In this document: piece by piece, positions 36,640-45,277 of the stretch
Layout: each line of letters begins with the position of its first letter
Numbering within the stretch: position 1 is the first letter of the stretch
From: Nocardia wallacei
GTDB lineage: Bacteria > Actinomycetota > Actinomycetes > Mycobacteriales > Mycobacteriaceae
Assembly: GCF_014466955.1 (NCBI RefSeq)
Contig: NZ_AP023396.1
Coordinates: 6,882,001-6,946,000, forward strand
Reading direction: 5' to 3'
DNA: 64,000 bases
Translations under genes and position numbers: made by a program
The notes under the pieces: generated by a model
Told to the model about the DNA's origin: nothing
The model's input: only the letters and a program-made list of their open reading frames with translations
Databases searched by the model: none

Positions 36640-36870
36640 ATGAAGGAGAGATCGAGAATAAAGCGCACATTCACCATGGCCCTCGCCGTGACCGGATTCG
36701 CCCTCGCCACCGCGATGTCCGGCGCCGCGATGGCACAAGCCGAGCCCGCGCCGCCGACCAAGGGCGTGTTCTGCTTCCACGACAAGGAGAGCAAGAAGGT
36801 GCCGATGTATCACCCGTTGGACAAGGTGTGCCCGCCGGGAACTCGGCCCGCGCCGGGTTGGCACAACTGA
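36640..36870 (+). CDS. Small secreted protein with a Cys pair
   Basis: 76 residues from ATG 36640. Signal peptide (basic start, MALAVTGFALATAMSG core, cleavage near AQA-EP), then about 40 residues with two Cys (GVFCFHD and DKVCPPGT) that could form one disulfide, ending PGWHN. The start is uncertain because the GGGGG upstream is about 20 nt away; ATG 36676 is an alternative but would lose the basic part of the signal. No family recognised. Confidence 0.65.
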   Translation: MKERSRIKRTFTMALAVTGFALATAMSGAAMAQAEPAPPTKGVFCFHDKESKKVPMYHPLDKVCPPGTRPAPGWHN

Positions 36871-36953
36871 TCTGAACCGGCCGCGCAGTACCGTGCGGGT
36901 CAGCTCCGTGAGAACAAAGGCGCGGATGTCCCCGACCCGAGAGGCGAACGACC

Positions 36954-37241
36954 ATGCCCGAACCCTCCTCGGCCGTGCCCGATCGCTCGTATCCGCTGCG
37001 GCGGCGCGGTCGGGTGCTGTGGTTGCTGGTGCTGCCCGGGGTGCTGTACTGCCTGGCGCCGTTCGTGGCGAACCGGATCGAGCCGCGGGTTTTCGGGATT
37101 CCGTTCCTGGTCTGCTATCTGCTCGTGGTGACGGCGCTGACCGGGCCGATCGTCGGGCTGGTGGCCCGGTTCGATCCCGCCTATCGCGAGGGGGCGGCGG
37201 AATTCGTTCCGGCCGACGATGATTCGCGGGACTCGGCATGA
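36954..37241 (+). CDS. DUF3311 small membrane protein, partner of the symporter
   Basis: 95 residues with two membrane helices (VLWLLVLPGVLYCLAPFVA and FLVCYLLVVTALTGPIVGLV). DUF3311 proteins are usually encoded directly before a sodium:solute symporter and are thought to be an accessory subunit, as here: its stop overlaps the symporter start in an ATGA. Confidence 0.88.
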   Translation: MPEPSSAVPDRSYPLRRRGRVLWLLVLPGVLYCLAPFVANRIEPRVFGIPFLVCYLLVVTALTGPIVGLVARFDPAYREGAAEFVPADDDSRDSA

Positions 37242-38731
37242 CGCCGGATGCTGCGGTGGCGGTCACGCTGTTCGGCGTGGCGATGGTGGCGACGGTCGCG
37301 ATCGGGGTGCTGTCGGGGCGCGGGCGGGAGCGGTCGATGGCCGAGTGGTCGGTGTCCGGGCGGGCGCTGGGCACGCTGTTCGTGCTGCTGCTGATGGCGG
37401 GCGAGTCGTATACGAGCTTCTCGTTCCTCGGGGCCGCCGGGTGGTCGTACCGGTACGGCGTCCCGATCTTCTACCTGATCGCCTACCTGAGCAGCGGACT
37501 GGTAGTCGCCTACTTCGTCGCGCCGCTGCTGTGGACCTACTGCGCCCGCCACCGGCTGGTCTCGATCGCCGACATCGCCGAGCACCGGTTCGGGTCTCGG
37601 CGGCTCGGCATCGTCGTGGCCGTCGTGTGCACCGTGTTCCTGATTCCCTACGTGCAGTTGCAGATTCAGGGGATGGGCGTGGTGGTGAACGCCATGTCCT
37701 ACGGCGCGGTGGACCTGAAGGTCGCCGCCGTGGTGTCGTTCGTCGTGGCCGAGGCGTTCATACTCGCGTCCGGGCTGCGTGGCTCGGCGTGGGTGAGCGT
37801 GCTCAAGGACGGGCTCGCGGTGCTGTCGGTGCTGTTCCTGGCGATCTATGTGCCCTGGCACTACTTCGACGGTCCGGCCGAGCTGCTCGACCGCCTGGTC
37901 GCGGAGAAACCGCAGTGGCTGACCTTCCCCGGCGCGGGCGGCGGCACCTTCGGCGCGGGCTGGTTCGTGTCGACCATCCTGCTCAATGTGGCGACGATCT
38001 GCATCTTCCCGACCACCGTGGCGGGCTATCTGTCGGCCGCCGGTCCGACGCCGCTGCGCCGCAATTCCATCCTGCTGCCGTGGTACCAGCTGCTGCTGGT
38101 CGTTCCGATGCTGATCGGCGCGGCCGCGCTGTTCGTGGCGCCGGGACTGGCGAACCCGGACCTGGCACTGTTCGAACTGGTCACCGACGCCCTGCCACCG
38201 GCGGTGGTGGCGGTGATCGGCATCGCGGGCGCGCTGTCGGCCATCGTGCCGATGAGCGTCTTCCTGATCTCCATCGGAACGCTGTGGGGCCGCACCATTC
38301 TCGGCGGCGGCCTGCACGGGACCCGCCGCGCCGACGGCGTCACCGATCGCGGGCAGCGCGGGCGGTCCCAGCTGATCTGTTTCGTCGTCGGCCTGCTCGC
38401 GCTGGCGGGCGCGCTGATCTATCCGAAGGCCCTGGTCGATCTGTCGGTGCTGTCCTACGAGGGCATCGCGCAGCTGCTGCCCGCCGTGCTGCTGGGGCTG
38501 TACTGGCGGCGGCTCACCACGGTGGGCGCGACGGCGGGACTGCTGACCGGCACCGCGATCGTGGTCGTCCTGCACGCCCTCGGCCGCGACCCGCTGGCCG
38601 GGATCAACGGCGGTCTGATCGCCCTGGCCGCCAATGTCGCTGTCGCCGCCGCGGTCTCGACGGTGTCCGGTTCCACGCGCGCGGCCGGTGCCGCCGTGCC
38701 GACCACGCGCCGAGCTGCGCCGGACAGTTGA
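37238..38731 (+). CDS. Sodium:solute symporter (SSS/SLC5 family)
   Basis: 497 residues, about 13 membrane helices. SSS features include AEWSVSGRALG near the N-terminus, GESYTSFSFLGAAGW in helix 2 and SIADIAEHRFGSRRLG. This branch, paired with DUF3311, is often annotated as pantothenate or monocarboxylate symporter; the substrate is not resolved. Translationally coupled to the DUF3311 gene. Confidence 0.9.
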   Translation: MTPDAAVAVTLFGVAMVATVAIGVLSGRGRERSMAEWSVSGRALGTLFVLLLMAGESYTSFSFLGAAGWSYRYGVPIFYLIAYLSSGLVVAYFVAPLLWTYCARHRLVSIADIAEHRFGSRRLGIVVAVVCTVFLIPYVQLQIQGMGVVVNAMSYGAVDLKVAAVVSFVVAEAFILASGLRGSAWVSVLKDGLAVLSVLFLAIYVPWHYFDGPAELLDRLVAEKPQWLTFPGAGGGTFGAGWFVSTILLNVATICIFPTTVAGYLSAAGPTPLRRNSILLPWYQLLLVVPMLIGAAALFVAPGLANPDLALFELVTDALPPAVVAVIGIAGALSAIVPMSVFLISIGTLWGRTILGGGLHGTRRADGVTDRGQRGRSQLICFVVGLLALAGALIYPKALVDLSVLSYEGIAQLLPAVLLGLYWRRLTTVGATAGLLTGTAIVVVLHALGRDPLAGINGGLIALAANVAVAAAVSTVSGSTRAAGAAVPTTRRAAPDS

Positions 38732-38762
38732 CCGGACCCGCGCCGCGGGGCATGGTTGGGCG

Positions 38763-39725
38763 ATGAGCGGCGAGGAGACACGCCAGGGCGTGACGCTGAC
38801 CAATCTCGACAAGCCGCTGTTCGACGGCGCCGACGCCACCAAGCGCGATCTCGTCGACTACCTCGAGTCGGTCGGCGACCGCATGGTCCGCGGGTTGCGG
38901 GAGCGGCCGCTCTCGGTGGTCCGCATCCGCCCCGGGCAAGAACCGTTCATGCAGAAGAATCTGCCCAAGTACACCCCGGAGTGGATGGCCCGGGTGACGA
39001 TCTGGGCGGAGAGTTCGCGCCGCGAGGTTACCTACGCACTCTGCGACGACGTCCGCACGCTGCTGTGGTTCGGCAATCAGCGCGCCATCGAATATCACCC
39101 CACCCTGCTGCTCGCCGACCACCGCACCGGCCCGACCCATCTGGTGCTGGACCTGGACCCGCCACCCGGGGAGCACTTCCGGCAGGCTGTGCGCGCCGCC
39201 GAACTCGTCCGAGTGGCACTGCACGCCGACGGCCTGTCCGGCGCGGTCAAGACCAGCGGCGCCAAGGGCCTGCACGTCTTCGTCCCGATCGCGCCGGGCA
39301 CCGGCATCGAGGACGCCGCCGCGGCCACGCGGGCCGTCGCCGCCCGCGCTGAACGGCTCGACCCCGAGCTCGCCACCACCGCGTTCATCCGAGAGGACCG
39401 CGGCGGCAAGGTATTCCTGGACTCGACCCGATCCGGCGGCGCGACCGTGGTGGCCGCGTACAGCCCGCGGGTGCGGCCGGGCGCCACAGTGTCGTTCCCG
39501 CTGTCGTGGTCCGAACTCGACGCGATCAGCCCCCGCGACTTCACGATCCGCACGGCGGCGGACGCACTCGCCGATCGCGACCCGTGGCGCGAGGAGATGC
39601 CTCCGCCTCAGACACTGCCGGCCGACCTGATCGAGGAAGGCCACACCATCCCGATCGCCCGCGTGCAGGCCATGCACGAGGGCAAGCGCCGGGCCCGCGC
39701 CCGACGCGCCGGCACCGACTCCTGA
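38763..39725 (+). CDS. NHEJ polymerase (LigD POL domain, archaeo-eukaryotic primase type), stand-alone
   Basis: 320 residues. Polymerase domain of the LigD family used in non-homologous end joining. Catalytic acids are in LVLDLDPPPG near residue 123, and GAKGLHVFVPI carries the conserved His. VTLTNLDKPLF at the N-terminus and YSPRVRPGATVSFPL are typical. There is no ligase or nuclease domain and no ku or ligD gene nearby, so it is one of the separate PolDom proteins that actinobacteria keep beside LigD. Confidence 0.9.
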   Translation: MSGEETRQGVTLTNLDKPLFDGADATKRDLVDYLESVGDRMVRGLRERPLSVVRIRPGQEPFMQKNLPKYTPEWMARVTIWAESSRREVTYALCDDVRTLLWFGNQRAIEYHPTLLLADHRTGPTHLVLDLDPPPGEHFRQAVRAAELVRVALHADGLSGAVKTSGAKGLHVFVPIAPGTGIEDAAAATRAVAARAERLDPELATTAFIREDRGGKVFLDSTRSGGATVVAAYSPRVRPGATVSFPLSWSELDAISPRDFTIRTAADALADRDPWREEMPPPQTLPADLIEEGHTIPIARVQAMHEGKRRARARRAGTDS

Positions 39726-39927
39726 CCGGCCCGCGCCCGACGCGCCGACAGCCGTCTCCTCGCCTGCGCCCGCCACGGAGTCCATGAAACCGGTCCGTCG
39801 ACCAGTTTGTATCGACCGCAAATAAAAACTCGCGTTACGGTTTGCCTGACAATTTACTGGGTAATTGCCAAGCATGCGCGAGCATCGCCCGCCGGAACCG
39901 GCGGAGCGCAACCACGAGGAGCGCGGC

Positions 39928-40089
39928 ATGTTCGATATTGCTCACCGTCGAGCCCTGCTCGATCAGGACACGCAACGCATCATCCGCCCGTCCCGCGACG
40001 GCGATCCCGACCAATTGCGCATTGCCGGAGAATTCTACTCGGAACCGGCTGTTACTACATCCGACACGGCCGAGCAGTTCCGTACTTAG
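39928..40089 (+). CDS. Hypothetical small protein
   Basis: 53 residues from ATG 39928, which follows GAGGAG by 6 nt, a strong ribosome-binding site. Sequence begins MFDIAHRRALLDQDTQRI and ends SDTAEQFRT; helical start, no signal peptide, no recognised family. The surrounding 39780-40210 is clearly more AT-rich than the rest of the window, suggesting an acquired or rapidly evolving segment. A longer start at 39874 is possible. Confidence 0.45.
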   Translation: MFDIAHRRALLDQDTQRIIRPSRDGDPDQLRIAGEFYSEPAVTTSDTAEQFRT

Positions 40090-40151
40090 CGCCGTCTGTC
40101 CGATGCGACATCCACCGAATTTATCGGAATGAAGCCCTATATTCTAAAATG

Positions 40152-40172
40152 CCGACCGTTTTCCACGGTCGG
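40152..40172 (+). terminator. Hairpin between the small ORF and the leader peptide
   Basis: Perfect 8-bp stem CCGACCGT/ACGGTCGG with loop TTTCC. It may end the transcript of the small ORF at 39928 or act as a leader structure for the glycosyltransferase operon, whose leader peptide starts 54 bp later. Confidence 0.5.
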
Positions 40173-40225
40173 TGGTTCTCGATTGTCTGAACCTTATTGA
40201 TTCACGACGACCGGAGGGCAGTGCG

Positions 40226-40267
40226 GTGAACGCTGAGGTACCTCGACGCCTGCAGCACAGCTCGTGA
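40226..40267 (+). CDS. Thirteen-codon leader peptide coupled to the glycosyltransferase gene
   Basis: GTG 40226 follows GGAGGG (40213-40218) at an ideal 7 nt. It encodes VNAEVPRRLQHSS and stops at TGA 40265-40267, overlapping the GTG (40264) of the next gene as GTGA. The next gene has no ribosome-binding site of its own there, so ribosomes finishing this peptide would re-initiate on it. No runs of a single amino acid that would suggest classical attenuation. Confidence 0.55.
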   Translation: MNAEVPRRLQHSS

Positions 40268-41706
40268 ACGAATCAGAACGGTCCGCACACAGCGCCGAAG
40301 CCGATCTCTGGCTCGCGCAATATCGTGACTGCGGCTGTGAACCCGTGGGACTGACGCCGGAAAAAGCTAGATTCGTGCGAACGGTGCACGCCGGTCATGG
40401 TCCCGGATGTCAGTTGTACCTCGCCGCCGCCGCTTATCTGAGCCAGGCGGTCGAGGCGCCGACCGAGCCGACCACGCCATTCGGACGAGACTCGGTCATC
40501 ACTCCACACCAGCGAGGAGGAAGCACCATGAGCAGTACCCTGTCCGGCGCCGATTCGATTCTCGACCAGCTGCGCGGATCCGGCTCACCACTGCATATCG
40601 TGATGGTCGCGCCGCCGTACTTCGAGGTACCACCGGCCGGCTACGGCGGCGTCGAGGCTGTGGTCGCACAGCTCGCCGACGCGCTCGTCGACTGCGGGCA
40701 TCGAGTCACGCTGCTCGGAGCAGGGCGTCCCGGGACCAAAGCGGATTTCGTGCCGGTATGGGACGACATTCTTTCCGACCGGCTCGGCGAACCTTTCCCG
40801 GAAGTCCTCAACGCGCTCAAGGTGCGACGCATCGTCACCGAGATCGCACAAAAGGAACGGGTGGACATCGTGCACGACCACACGTTCGCGGGTCCGTTGA
40901 ACGCACCGATGTACAAGGAACTCGGCATTCCGACCGTGGTGACCGTCCACGGCCCGGTCGACGGCGACCCCGGCGAATATTATCGGGCACTCGGCGACAC
41001 GGCTCATCTGGTCGCCATCAGCGATCGGCAGCGCGGCCTGGCCACCGAGCTGAATTGGCTCGGGCGGGTGTACAACTCGATTCGGCCGAGCGAGTTCCCG
41101 TTCCAGGCGGAAAAGCAGGACTTCGCGCTCTTCCTGGGTCGGTACGCGCCGTACAAGGGCCCGGATCTGGCATTGGAAGCGGCCCATGCGGCCGGGGTGC
41201 CACTGGTGCTGGCAGCGAAAATGAACGAGCCTCCGGAAAAGGCGTACTTCGAGCGTTCGGTGCGCCCGCTATTGACCGATCGCGATCTGGTTTTCGGCGA
41301 GGCGGACTCGGTTGCCAAGAAGCTGCTGCTTTCCCAAGCGCGCTGCCTGCTGTTCCCGATCCGCTGGGAGGAACCTTTCGGCATCGTCATGATCGAGGCG
41401 ATGGTCTGCGGCACCCCCGTGGTGGCGCTACGCGGTGGAGCGGTCGAGGAGGTGGTCGAGCACGGCGTCACCGGCATCATCTGTGACGACCCGGCCGAGT
41501 TGCCGGCCGCGATCGCCGCGTCCGCCGAACTCGACCCGGCGGCCTGCCGGCGACGCGTGATGGAACGCTTCGCCACCGAACACCTCGGCGCGGGCTACGA
41601 GGCGGTCTACTACGCCGCCCTCGAATCCGCAGAACTGCCGCGCATCCCGGCCCTCGCGGCGGGGCGACGGCCCGGCCGCACCCTGTCGGTCGCGAGCAAC
41701 GGCTGA
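40264..41706 (+). CDS. GT4-type glycosyltransferase with N-terminal Cys/His mini-domain (two possible starts)
   Basis: 480 residues if begun at GTG 40264. Residues 1-88 form a mini-domain with CGCEPVGLTPEKARFV, HAGHGPGC and an Ala-rich helix, related to the free-standing protein at 43154. Residues 89-480 are a GT-B fold glycosyltransferase: PPAGYGGVEAVVAQLADAL acceptor region, VTVHGPVDG, and the donor-site EPFGIVMIEAMVCGTPVVA (E-x7-E). An internal ATG 40528 follows GAGGAGG by 7 nt and would give the 392-residue enzyme alone, so both forms may be made. Codons before 40528 are less GC-rich. Product unknown; trehalose-, maltose- or lipid-glycan synthesis are options. Confidence 0.8.
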   Translation: MNESERSAHSAEADLWLAQYRDCGCEPVGLTPEKARFVRTVHAGHGPGCQLYLAAAAYLSQAVEAPTEPTTPFGRDSVITPHQRGGSTMSSTLSGADSILDQLRGSGSPLHIVMVAPPYFEVPPAGYGGVEAVVAQLADALVDCGHRVTLLGAGRPGTKADFVPVWDDILSDRLGEPFPEVLNALKVRRIVTEIAQKERVDIVHDHTFAGPLNAPMYKELGIPTVVTVHGPVDGDPGEYYRALGDTAHLVAISDRQRGLATELNWLGRVYNSIRPSEFPFQAEKQDFALFLGRYAPYKGPDLALEAAHAAGVPLVLAAKMNEPPEKAYFERSVRPLLTDRDLVFGEADSVAKKLLLSQARCLLFPIRWEEPFGIVMIEAMVCGTPVVALRGGAVEEVVEHGVTGIICDDPAELPAAIAASAELDPAACRRRVMERFATEHLGAGYEAVYYAALESAELPRIPALAAGRRPGRTLSVASNG

Positions 41707-41738
41707 CCGGTCCAACCGTCGTACTCCGCACAGCATCA

Positions 41739-41768
41739 TGCGCCCGGGTCGGATTCGACCCGGGCGCA
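41739..41768 (+). terminator. Bidirectional hairpin terminator
   Basis: Perfect 12-bp stem TGCGCCCGGGTC/GACCCGGGCGCA with 6-nt loop GGATTC, 33 bp past the glycosyltransferase stop. It can serve both convergent genes (stops at 41706 and 41976). The remaining 200 bp to the AraC stop are AT-richer and hold nothing recognised. Confidence 0.8.
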
Positions 41769-41975
41769 CTCGCGCACAACGCCGAGAAAACGGACATACA
41801 GGACGCAGGACAGCCCTTTCGACAGCTGTCCGGACACATTGACTCAGACACTTGTGTCCGCTCACAAGAATTGCCACGGCACCATTGTGGCGAAGATATT
41901 TTTTCTTCAACTATCAGGCGAATGTTCTTGCCCATATTTCCCCGAGCGCGGGCCGTGGAGAAAACCTGGCGAAGT

Positions 41976-43013
41976 CTACTTACGTAATACCGATTGCCGG
42001 TACGCCCGCGGCGACATGCCACGCCAGCGGGTGAAGGCATGGGTGAAGTTCGCGGTCTCGGCGTAGCCCAGGCGGCGGGCCACGTCCTCGACGGTCGCGG
42101 ACGTGCGCAGCAGCTCGGCCGCCTTGATTTCGCGGACGTTGTTGAGCAGGCCGCGGAACGTGGCGCCCTCCTCCGCCAGCCGGCGCCGCAGGGTGCGCAC
42201 GGTGACGTGCAACTCGGCGGCAACCTCGACCATGGACGGCATCCGGTCGGGGTCGCTCAGCAGCCGTTCGCGCACCTTCGCCGTCAACCGCCAACTCGAC
42301 CCGAGCAGGTGCCGCAGCGCCTCGCGGCACTGCCGCTCGATGGCCGAGGCCGTGCGCGAATCCGCTTGTGGCATGGGATGATCCAGGAAGGCGCGGGGCA
42401 ACCTCACGAGATTGCGAGGCCGCTCGAAGAGGATCGGGTGCCGATCGAACGGCGTGAGCGCCGCCAGTTCCGCGCCGCGTTCGGCCGAGACCTGCATCTC
42501 GACACCCAGGACCGGGATCTCGACATCCAGCAACTCCCCGGCCATGAAGATGAACGCCACCTCGCGCTCGACGAAGAATTCCCGCACGTCCTCGGGCACC
42601 GCGGCCCCGTCGACCACGATCGCGACCTCGTCGCCGCGGTCCTCCAGCGAATAGCGCGCCGCGACGGAGACCAGGTCCTGGTAGCGGACCGTGATCGAGA
42701 GGACATCACCGATCGTCGGGCTGACCAGTGCAGCGAGGCCGACCATGCCGCCCTTGCCGATGGTGGCGTGCCGAGCGGTCTGCACGCCCAGCCCGGGCAC
42801 GTCGCCGAGGTGCCCGAGCAGATTCCGGGCAACATCGAATTCCTGATCCGGCCAGATTTGCGCATTCTCGTCGTCGAGGTCGCCGACCGATATTCCGGTA
42901 CCCGCCAATAACAATGTTTCGTCCAGACCGTGCGCCTGTCCGACACTGACCATCATCCGCACGCTGACGCTGCTGTGAGGTAGCACGCCGGGCGGTACAC
43001 CAAACGAAACCAC
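41976..43013 (-). CDS. AraC-family transcriptional regulator (OruR/VirS-like)
   Basis: 345 residues from GTG 43013. N-terminal ligand-binding domain of the arabinose_bd/OruR type (about 15-200), C-terminal AraC double helix-turn-helix (about 255-345) with VARRLGYAETANFTHAF and FTRWRGMSPRAYR. Divergent from the small Cys/His gene at 43154 with 140 bp between, so that gene or itself is the likely target. The start is the least certain part; no strong ribosome-binding site is visible. Confidence 0.88.
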   Translation of the reverse strand: MVSFGVPPGVLPHSSVSVRMMVSVGQAHGLDETLLLAGTGISVGDLDDENAQIWPDQEFDVARNLLGHLGDVPGLGVQTARHATIGKGGMVGLAALVSPTIGDVLSITVRYQDLVSVAARYSLEDRGDEVAIVVDGAAVPEDVREFFVEREVAFIFMAGELLDVEIPVLGVEMQVSAERGAELAALTPFDRHPILFERPRNLVRLPRAFLDHPMPQADSRTASAIERQCREALRHLLGSSWRLTAKVRERLLSDPDRMPSMVEVAAELHVTVRTLRRRLAEEGATFRGLLNNVREIKAAELLRTSATVEDVARRLGYAETANFTHAFTRWRGMSPRAYRQSVLRK

Positions 43014-43153
43014 TGTCCGAAATTACCAACAATCCGTCCCGTCGGCACATTCTTTCGAACGGAATCGCCGAATAGTCTCGACGACACCGGCGTTGCGGTC
43101 CTCCCGGCACGGCGCGCCGACGGGTTTCCGGGATCGAGAAAGAGGCATCCGAC

Positions 43154-43330
43154 GTGGACATGTTCAGTACCTGCTGGATCGAGCCCCTCCAGCTGACGCC
43201 CCAGAAGGCCCACGCCATCATGCAGATGCATCTCAACTGCCGCACCGAGGAATGCCCGCGGCGACGGGCGGCGGTGCGGACCCTCGTCGAGGCCGGGCGC
43301 CTGGTTCCCGATTCCTCTCGCGCGCGGTAG
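43154..43330 (+). CDS. Small Cys/His-rich protein, stand-alone version of the glycosyltransferase mini-domain
   Basis: 58 residues from GTG 43154 (ATG 43160 possible). The core is CWIEPLQLTPQKAHAIM, then MHLNCRTEEC. It aligns with the N-terminus of the glycosyltransferase at 40264 over the shared pattern C-x2-EP-x2-LTP-x-KA-x6-H, with Cys or His three residues after the shared His and a Cys seven or eight residues after it. The Cys/His set could bind a metal. AAAGAGG lies 9 nt upstream. Function not known. Confidence 0.65.
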   Translation: MDMFSTCWIEPLQLTPQKAHAIMQMHLNCRTEECPRRRAAVRTLVEAGRLVPDSSRAR

Positions 43331-43340
43331 GCGCGGCTGA

Positions 43341-44135
43341 TCAGTCGAGGGTGCGCCAGCGCCAGGACATCTCGGCCACCAGTGGCTGCTCCGGCGTGAC
43401 CGGCCGCGGTTCGGTGTTCAGGCCGTTCGGCGGGCCGGATTGTGGTTCGACACAGGCGGTTTCGGGCGGGAGGTCGTAGACCACCACCCACGACAGCGGG
43501 CTGGTGACGGTCAGCTCGAGGGTTTCTGGCCAGGTGAGTGTCACGTCCACGCCGTCGGGCATGGCGAAACAGTCGTCCCAGGGGCCCGGCAGCGGGGCGA
43601 TGCGGTTGCCGTCGGGCAGGTAGTCGGGGCCGCGCTGCTCCTGCCATGCCGGGGTGAATCGCAGTTCGACCGCCTTGCCGTCGGCGGCCAGGGTCCGCCG
43701 GAACCAGGGATGCCAGCCCACCTGTGCCGGAAAGGGCTCCGCGGCCGATTCGACACTCATGCGAAAGGTCGCGGAGTCGACGCCGAGCCGGAACGATTGC
43801 GTCACCCGTCCGGCGAACGGCCACGGCTCGGTAAGTTCCCGCGCGACAACGGCTTCCGTGCCGCCGCTGTCGACCACTCGCCAGGGGCGGTCGCGGACCG
43901 TGCCGTGGATGGCGTGCGGCTCGGCGTTGCGCGGCAGCTGGTAGGTGCGCCCGTTCCACGCCAGCACCCCCTCGCGCATGCGCCCGCACCACGGCGCCAT
44001 GGGAAAGCTGCCGAACCGGGGACCGGTCCGCAGGATGTCCAGACCGCCGACGGCGAAGCGCGCGACGCGGCCCGTGGCGGTGTTCACCACCATCCGCGCG
44101 TCTCCCGCGCGCAACTCGAGTTCCCCTTCGGCCAT
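43341..44135 (-). CDS. Aldose 1-epimerase family protein (GalM-like)
   Basis: 264 residues from ATG 44135, preceded by GAGGAGG. Galactose-mutarotase fold: HAIHGTVRDRPW near residue 75 (first catalytic His), GWHPWFRR near 137 (second His) and ACVEPQSGPPNGLN near 220 (catalytic Glu). It interconverts alpha and beta anomers of a hexose. Convergent with the small Cys/His gene, 10 bp between stops. Confidence 0.9.
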   Translation of the reverse strand: MAEGELELRAGDARMVVNTATGRVARFAVGGLDILRTGPRFGSFPMAPWCGRMREGVLAWNGRTYQLPRNAEPHAIHGTVRDRPWRVVDSGGTEAVVARELTEPWPFAGRVTQSFRLGVDSATFRMSVESAAEPFPAQVGWHPWFRRTLAADGKAVELRFTPAWQEQRGPDYLPDGNRIAPLPGPWDDCFAMPDGVDVTLTWPETLELTVTSPLSWVVVYDLPPETACVEPQSGPPNGLNTEPRPVTPEQPLVAEMSWRWRTLD

Positions 44136-44268
44136 GCCACGCCTCCTCGCCTCGACGGACTCCGATCGTGCTCCGGCCGAACCGTTTCCGATCGGCACCC
44201 ACAGCATGTCACAGCCCACCGACGACTCGGCGGCTACAAGATCACCGCGGGAGTGCTGTCGCCCGGGG

Positions 44269-44862
44269 CTAGTTTGCCCAGGCACTGGTCCAGCGGCGGG
44301 CGATTCGGGTGGCGCGGGCCGGGGGCATGCGGTCCGGTTCGGTGAGGACGGCGATCGTCAGACCGTCCAGGAGGCCCAGCAGTTCGGCCGCGGCGTCGGC
44401 GGCGTCGCTCGAGCGGGCGGGGTTCACGGCGGTGAGGGCGCGGGCGATGATGTCCTCGGTGCGCTGCCACTGGCCGCGGTGGAGGGCGGCGATTTCCGGG
44501 TCGTGGGCGGCGCGGGCCGCCAGGGCGAGCCAGACGCGGGCCAGGGTGTCGTCGCTGTCGGGGGCGATGAGCAGGTCGGTCAGGCGGTGCAGGCGTTCTT
44601 CCGGCGCGAGGTCGGCGACACCCGAGTCCAGGAAGCGGTTGGCCGCCTCGTCCCGCACGTGCTCCCAGACCCGCAGCAGCAGATCGTTCTTCGTCGAGAA
44701 GTAGTACTGGACGGTGCCGATCGACACGTTGGCGCGGGCGGCGAGGGTGCGGATGCTGACGCCCTCGATCCCGTCCTCGGCGATCACCTCGGCCAGCCGG
44801 TCGAGCAGCGCGCGACGACGGTCGGTGGCCTCGGCGGTCGCCGCCGCCTGCCTAGCGCCCAT
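44269..44862 (-). CDS. TetR-family regulator
   Basis: 197 residues. N-terminal helix-turn-helix (VSIRTLAARANVSIGTVQYYF, about 35-55) and a BetI-like helical ligand domain. Last gene of a three-gene operon with two small membrane proteins upstream, overlapping the previous gene by 11 nt. Two copies of CAATACnnnCGTATG flank the operon's promoter, so autoregulation is likely. Confidence 0.9.
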   Translation of the reverse strand: MGARQAAATAEATDRRRALLDRLAEVIAEDGIEGVSIRTLAARANVSIGTVQYYFSTKNDLLLRVWEHVRDEAANRFLDSGVADLAPEERLHRLTDLLIAPDSDDTLARVWLALAARAAHDPEIAALHRGQWQRTEDIIARALTAVNPARSSDAADAAAELLGLLDGLTIAVLTEPDRMPPARATRIARRWTSAWAN

Positions 44863-45277
44863 CGGGCCGACTCCTCTCCCGCCGATTGCGGTCTCGATAG
44901 TAGCGCCAGGCCGCCGCGCCGAGCTGCCGCGCCGCCGCCACGGGCTCGCGACGTCCGTCCACGTCGGGCCGCTCCACCACCGCCGCGAAGAACAGCAGCA
45001 GCACGCCGATGCCGCCGAGACCGAAGTAGACCGTGTCGCCCAGCAGATTCACGATCATGCGCGCCGACTCGTGTTCCTCCCCCGCCAATGCCGGTATGAC
45101 CACGCCGAGTTGCAATCCGCGCAACGCCTCCGCGAGCAACCACACCAGGGCCCCGCCCGCGAGCGCCAACCCCGCGATCCGGTATCGCCGTGCCAGCCGC
45201 AGCCCGAACACCAGCGACCCGGCACCCAGCGCCACGACCGCGACCTCCCCGGCCGCGAACACCACCGACCCCGCCAT
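44852..45277 (-). CDS. Small four-helix membrane protein
   Basis: 141 residues from ATG 45277, which overlaps the upstream stop as TGATG. Hydrophobic segments near 3-22, 32-53, 57-66 and 77-98 (VYFGLGGIGVLLLFFAAVV), then a charged C-terminal tail (RYYRDRNRRERSRPDGR). No catalytic or transport motif recognised. Co-transcribed with the TetR regulator, so its expression responds to that regulator's ligand. Confidence 0.75.
   Translation of the reverse strand: MAGSVVFAAGEVAVVALGAGSLVFGLRLARRYRIAGLALAGGALVWLLAEALRGLQLGVVIPALAGEEHESARMIVNLLGDTVYFGLGGIGVLLLFFAAVVERPDVDGRREPVAAARQLGAAAWRYYRDRNRRERSRPDGR

Noticed and set aside
39842..40132. Alternative overlapping reading frames in the AT-rich island
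   Set aside because: They lack ribosome-binding sites at usable spacing, whereas the frame from 39928 has a strong one.
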